Origin: Candidatus Enterococcus murrayae | Lineage (GTDB): Bacteria > Bacillota > Bacilli > Lactobacillales > Enterococcaceae | Direction: 5' to 3' | Assembly: GCF_017315985.1 (NCBI RefSeq) | Contig: NZ_JAFLVR010000013.1 | Span: forward strand, 1-54,464 | Length of the DNA stretch: 54,464 nt | Part shown: one piece after another, positions 51,692 through 54,464 of the stretch | How the letters are laid out: each line of letters begins with the position of its first letter | How positions within the stretch are numbered: position 1 is the stretch's first letter | Made by a program: the position numbers and the translations under genes | Notes under the pieces: model-generated | Seen by the model: only the letters and a program-made list of their open reading frames with translations | The model's database searches: none | What the model was told of the DNA's origin: nothing

Positions 51692-52534
51692 ATGGATCCT
51701 TCTTCATTTTTTCCGATTATTTCAGGAATGTTAGGAGGTGCAGCCTCTGCAGGTCTATTCAAAGGTCCAATTCAAACTGTTGAAGACTGGTGGTACATTA
51801 ATTTCGGTCACACATCGAGTGAAAAGGCCGAGATGCTTCGCGCTAAACAGAACGCTAATATTGACGCATATAAAACTTCTCTACTAGAAGAAGCATCAAA
51901 AATTGATCCTGCTAATTTAAAAGAACCTGAACTAAAAATATTGGGTCCTGCCCTTGAAGCATCGAAATATTACATTGAGGACGAACCTTTGAGAATCATG
52001 TTCGCAAAATTAATTGCATCCTCTATGGATTCATCTAAAGAAGACATCGTCCATTCGTCGTATGTTGAAATTATCAAACAGCTGACTCCCTTGGATGCAG
52101 AAAATCTGCTATCTATTCATACAACAGAAAACGAAGCCCTTATTTGTTCACTTAAAAAGAACTATAGCACTGGCGGATATGATGTGGTATTCTCCAACCT
52201 ATTCTTAGGAAACGAGAAGTCGATTCCTCAAAGTCGTATTAGCCCCTCTTTAGATAACCTCTCAAGATTAGGTTTATGTGAAATAACCTACCAAGAACTA
52301 AAAATTAAAGAGGGTATTTACGACATTTTTAAAGAAACGGAAGAGTATCATCTTCTTGATCAAGAAATAAAGAGACTAAACAATGAATACGATGAAATCC
52401 GTAGAGTTGCCGTCGAATTCCCCTCATCGAATATCGATGCCGATAGGGTACCAGTTTTATCCGGACCTGAAATCCAAAAAGGACTAATTAGAATTACTCC
52501 TTTTGGTAAAAACTTTTGCGCTATTTGTCTTTAG
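51692..52534 (+). CDS. Abortive-infection-alpha (DUF4393/Abi_alpha) protein
   Basis: A 280-residue protein of the Abi_alpha type, named for phage abortive infection. A glycine-rich N-terminal segment (SGMLGGAASAGLFKGP) may touch the membrane. The helical core includes LGPALEASKYYIEDEPLRIMFAKLIASSMD, a family landmark, and the C-terminus contains ISPSLDNLSRLGL ... IRITPFGKNFCAICL. Members are often near phage or mobile DNA. AAGGAG precedes the ATG. Its stop overlaps the end of a convergent small membrane peptide gene. Confidence 0.82.
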   Translation: MDPSSFFPIISGMLGGAASAGLFKGPIQTVEDWWYINFGHTSSEKAEMLRAKQNANIDAYKTSLLEEASKIDPANLKEPELKILGPALEASKYYIEDEPLRIMFAKLIASSMDSSKEDIVHSSYVEIIKQLTPLDAENLLSIHTTENEALICSLKKNYSTGGYDVVFSNLFLGNEKSIPQSRISPSLDNLSRLGLCEITYQELKIKEGIYDIFKETEEYHLLDQEIKRLNNEYDEIRRVAVEFPSSNIDADRVPVLSGPEIQKGLIRITPFGKNFCAICL

Positions 52535-52673
52535 ACAGGTAGCTTTTTATTCGCTTAGTTTCTTCTTCAAAAGACCTATCCATCCATTTCTCAATCATCC
52601 TCATTTGAAATTTCATCATAAGAAATGAAACGATTCCTGATGAAATAATCGATAAAATAATTAGTTTGATCAT
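52521..52673 (-). CDS. 50-aa small membrane peptide convergent with Abi_alpha
   Basis: GGAGAGG precedes an ATG that opens a 50-codon frame. A hydrophobic N-terminal helix (MIKLIILSIISSGIVSFLMM) is followed by a charged helix (RMIEKWMDRSFEEETKRIKS). The gene converges on and overlaps the 3' end of Abi_alpha by 14 bp. Topology resembles small toxins or phage-defence partners, but no named family is apparent. Confidence 0.6.
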   Translation of the reverse strand: MIKLIILSIISSGIVSFLMMKFQMRMIEKWMDRSFEEETKRIKSYLSKDK

Positions 52674-52708
52674 TTGATTTCCTCTCCTCAATGGCGTGGA
52701 TCACGGAA

Positions 52709-53251
52709 CTAAATTCCAATGAAAATCTTCACTACCTCGTCAATATCATTTCCATAAACTTCATATTCAAAATCAGAATTTAATACTTCAAAAACCGCTG
52801 CGGTTTTGTAAGACAGTTCATGTTGTTCTCGTTGCGTCCACATCATTTCTATATCTTTTAGTAAACCTAGCTGATTATCGTTTAATTTCACTTTTTCTAT
52901 AGTCGTACTTGATGGAGCGATTTGATGTAGCTTCTCCATTTTTTTAATTTCTGAATCAATACTTAATGATTCGAAACCTGCACCTTTTAAGGCGTAAAGA
53001 TAACTTCCATGCTTATAAACTTTATGTTTGATTGTCTTCATTCGCCGTCCTCCCGTAGTAAAGATTTCTCTCAGAAACGTTGCATCTGTGTCAGGCATAT
53101 CCAATTTTTGGAAGCTTAAAGTGTATTGAACCGTAATGCCACCGTTATTCCGTTTCCAAAACTCAGCCATCGATTGAAAGTTCTGCATGATTACATATTT
53201 CTCTCCGTCTAATCGCCCTATTTGAAAATCACATGTATTGTTTGTATTCAT
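52709..53251 (-). CDS. Hypothetical cytoplasmic protein
   Basis: A 180-residue protein (MNTNNTCDFQIGRLDGEKYVIMQNFQSMAEFWKRNNGGITVQYTLSFQKL ...) with no signal, membrane helix or known motif. AAGGAGG stands four bases before the ATG at 53251 and defines the start; the frame runs open further upstream because it joins a decayed phage-type gene. Function unrecognised. Confidence 0.6.
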   Translation of the reverse strand: MNTNNTCDFQIGRLDGEKYVIMQNFQSMAEFWKRNNGGITVQYTLSFQKLDMPDTDATFLREIFTTGGRRMKTIKHKVYKHGSYLYALKGAGFESLSIDSEIKKMEKLHQIAPSSTTIEKVKLNDNQLGLLKDIEMMWTQREQHELSYKTAAVFEVLNSDFEYEVYGNDIDEVVKIFIGI

Positions 53252-53503
53252 AAAACCTCCTTGATAAACTTCGATTAAGGAAATCATCTCATTTCTTTGA
53301 TTTTCTTGAAGCGTGATCTCCATCTCAATTTTACTGATACTCTTTTCAAGAGATGAAGATCAAGGGTTTTCATCTAAACTGACATCTGACAAATCACCAT
53401 AAACCCAGAGATTAAGCTCTAATCTTGATTTATTAAGGTTCCATTTTAAATAAAGGATTTGATCCTCTAAGTCTTGATAATCTTTCAGCCATTGGAATCT
53501 CAC
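53252..53503 (-). pseudogene. Remnant of phage-type sigma-like regulator gene (DUF1492-like)
   Basis: A GTG (53503) with AGGGG upstream opens RFQWLKDYQDLEDQILYLKWNLNKSRLELNLWVYGDLSDVSLDENP, interrupted by TGA (53360-53362), then the same frame continues SSSLEKSISKIEMEITLQENQRNEMISLIEVYQGG. The order fits small phage regulators that begin with Y-x-x-L-E-x-x-I-x-Y-L-x-W-N-L and continue into ...LIE-F-G. The C-terminal DNA-binding half is lost. One nonsense codon plus truncation indicate decay. Confidence 0.45.
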
Positions 53504-53542
53504 AATCGCCACCCCTTATATGTTATAATTTTACTTAGCTAG

Positions 53543-53572
53543 GTCATCTCTTTTGAGGTGGCTTTTTTGGTT
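53543..53572 (+). terminator. Possible hairpin terminator, plus strand
   Basis: GGTCATCTC-tttt-GAGGTGGC with G-U pairs and TTTTTT after it. No obvious plus-strand gene feeds it. Confidence 0.4.
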
Positions 53573-53697
53573 GTTTTGCTAAATTGTCAGAATATTCCCG
53601 ATATTCTTAAAAAGAACCAAGCTTTTGGTAAAAACCCTTTTAGTACCTTGTCATCTGTTACAATTGAATTGTAAGAAATTTAGCGGGAGGGGCTAAC

Positions 53698-54351
53698 ATG
53701 AAAAAATTTATTCTTTCATTCTTTTTCGGATTAATTTTCTGTTTGTCTTTGGGAACTGTTGACGCGTCTGCTGTTGAAACTAAAAGTACACCTTTGACTT
53801 TACCTTCCAATTCAAGTTTGTTATCAGTAACTTCCAATGAAGTCGATGCCCTACCTCTGAATTCATCGGAAAATGCCTTATTCGAAGATTATCCATTTAA
53901 AAGAGTTTCTTGGTTTCCTTTAGGGAATACCGGAAAACGAGATGATAGTGAATCCGCTGAGTTTTATTATAAGTTTAAAACAGATGAAAATGGAGATATT
54001 CGTTTTAAATTAGATATAACATCACTTCCACTACAAGAGTCTTCTCACAGTGCATATATACGAAGTGAGTTCTCATATTACATTCCTCACTTTGATCCGG
54101 AAGATGATTATTACAAATATACTAGTGAAGATTTTATAGATAAAACTAGTCGCATAGGATTCCGCAATAGAGATATTGGTTATACTGAAAATGCTGTTCC
54201 AAATGCCGAAGGGTGGGTTCGCTTAAAAATTACTAATATAAGTAATAGTGCAACTCAGGGTTTGCATCTTTTCAAATTGGGTGTAGTTATTTCTCATGAT
54301 GATAGTGGGGAAATAACTTGGGATGAACTGAAAACCTACTACAATCAATGA
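53698..54351 (+). CDS. Secreted hypothetical protein
   Basis: A 217-residue protein with a cleavable signal peptide (MKKFILSFFFGLIFCLSLG, cleavage near VDASA-VE). The mature part is acidic and beta-rich, containing SAEFYYKFKTDENGDIRFKLDI and GWVRLKITNIS; it lacks LPxTG or a lipobox, so it is released or loosely attached. GGGAGGGG precedes the ATG. No family is recognised. The last gene of the window, in an AT-rich setting. Confidence 0.75.
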   Translation: MKKFILSFFFGLIFCLSLGTVDASAVETKSTPLTLPSNSSLLSVTSNEVDALPLNSSENALFEDYPFKRVSWFPLGNTGKRDDSESAEFYYKFKTDENGDIRFKLDITSLPLQESSHSAYIRSEFSYYIPHFDPEDDYYKYTSEDFIDKTSRIGFRNRDIGYTENAVPNAEGWVRLKITNISNSATQGLHLFKLGVVISHDDSGEITWDELKTYYNQ

Positions 54352-54464
54352 TTTGCTAAATCCATAGAAATATGTGGGGCACAAACACAGTTTTTTATAG
54401 ATACTACTGTAAAAGTAGCACATAGTTTGGGATACGAAATTTATATCTTGAATTTACACTTTAA

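Noticed and set aside
1-54464. CRISPR arrays, tRNA or rRNA genes and intact insertion sequences
   Set aside because: No regularly spaced repeats, no tRNA-like cloverleaf or rRNA stretch and no transposase frame were found on reading both strands.

Overview
The window comes from a low-G+C Gram-positive bacterium of the Lactobacillales, most likely an Enterococcus. I infer this from the AGGAGG-type ribosome sites, the PTS sorbitol genes, the FusB-type EF-G-binding protein, the pyrrolidone-carboxylate peptidase locus and the sugar-scavenging gene sets. No rRNA, tRNA, CRISPR array or intact insertion sequence was seen.

Layout. 0-2.8 kb: a sorbitol PTS pair (EIIC, EIIB) divergent from a SorC-type regulator, with paired operators between them. 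2.8-4.8 kb: a P1B-4 metal-exporting ATPase. 5.0-10.9 kb: a rhamnoside set (GH78 enzyme, two transporters, divergent AraC regulator). 11-13.2 kb: an Old Yellow Enzyme-type reductase and a MarR-GNAT operon. 13.3-14.1 kb: a FusB-like gene with a leader-peptide attenuator. 14.2-20.5 kb: a five-gene operon (glutamate-5-kinase-like, large M14 carboxypeptidase, DUF969, DUF979, Pcp) that looks devoted to peptide and pyroglutamate metabolism.

20.9-38.0 kb: the centrepiece, a 20-gene minus-strand operon for a choline-degrading glycyl-radical microcompartment. CutC splits choline to trimethylamine and acetaldehyde and CutD activates it. An acylating aldehyde dehydrogenase, an iron alcohol dehydrogenase and PduL convert acetaldehyde to acetyl-phosphate and ethanol. 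The shell is made of five BMC-H proteins (one with a long tail), an EutS-type and a GrpU-like protein, and an EutN pentamer. EutJ/P/Q/T-like helpers, a DMT transporter and a MerR regulator complete it. Points of interest are a second aldehyde-dehydrogenase homologue lacking the catalytic cysteine, an EutT-like protein in a B12-free pathway, near-identical shell genes at both ends, repeated intergenic hairpin modules, and a MerR-type promoter pair sharing one operator motif.

38-45.7 kb: a decayed gene, a long hairpin, a CPBP protease, an OmpR-type two-component system, and a GH43 xylosidase/transporter pair with an AraC regulator. 45.8-54.4 kb: an AT-rich accessory region with an unrecognised two-gene module (single-pass membrane protein plus a 589-residue protein with a nuclease-like patch), a DUF3789 micro-gene, a 5'-truncated D-Ala-D-Ala ligase joined to a mobile-element gene, a histidine phosphatase, an Abi-alpha protein with a convergent small membrane peptide, a phage-regulator remnant and a secreted protein. 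It looks like a site of repeated insertion and decay that may carry phage defence.
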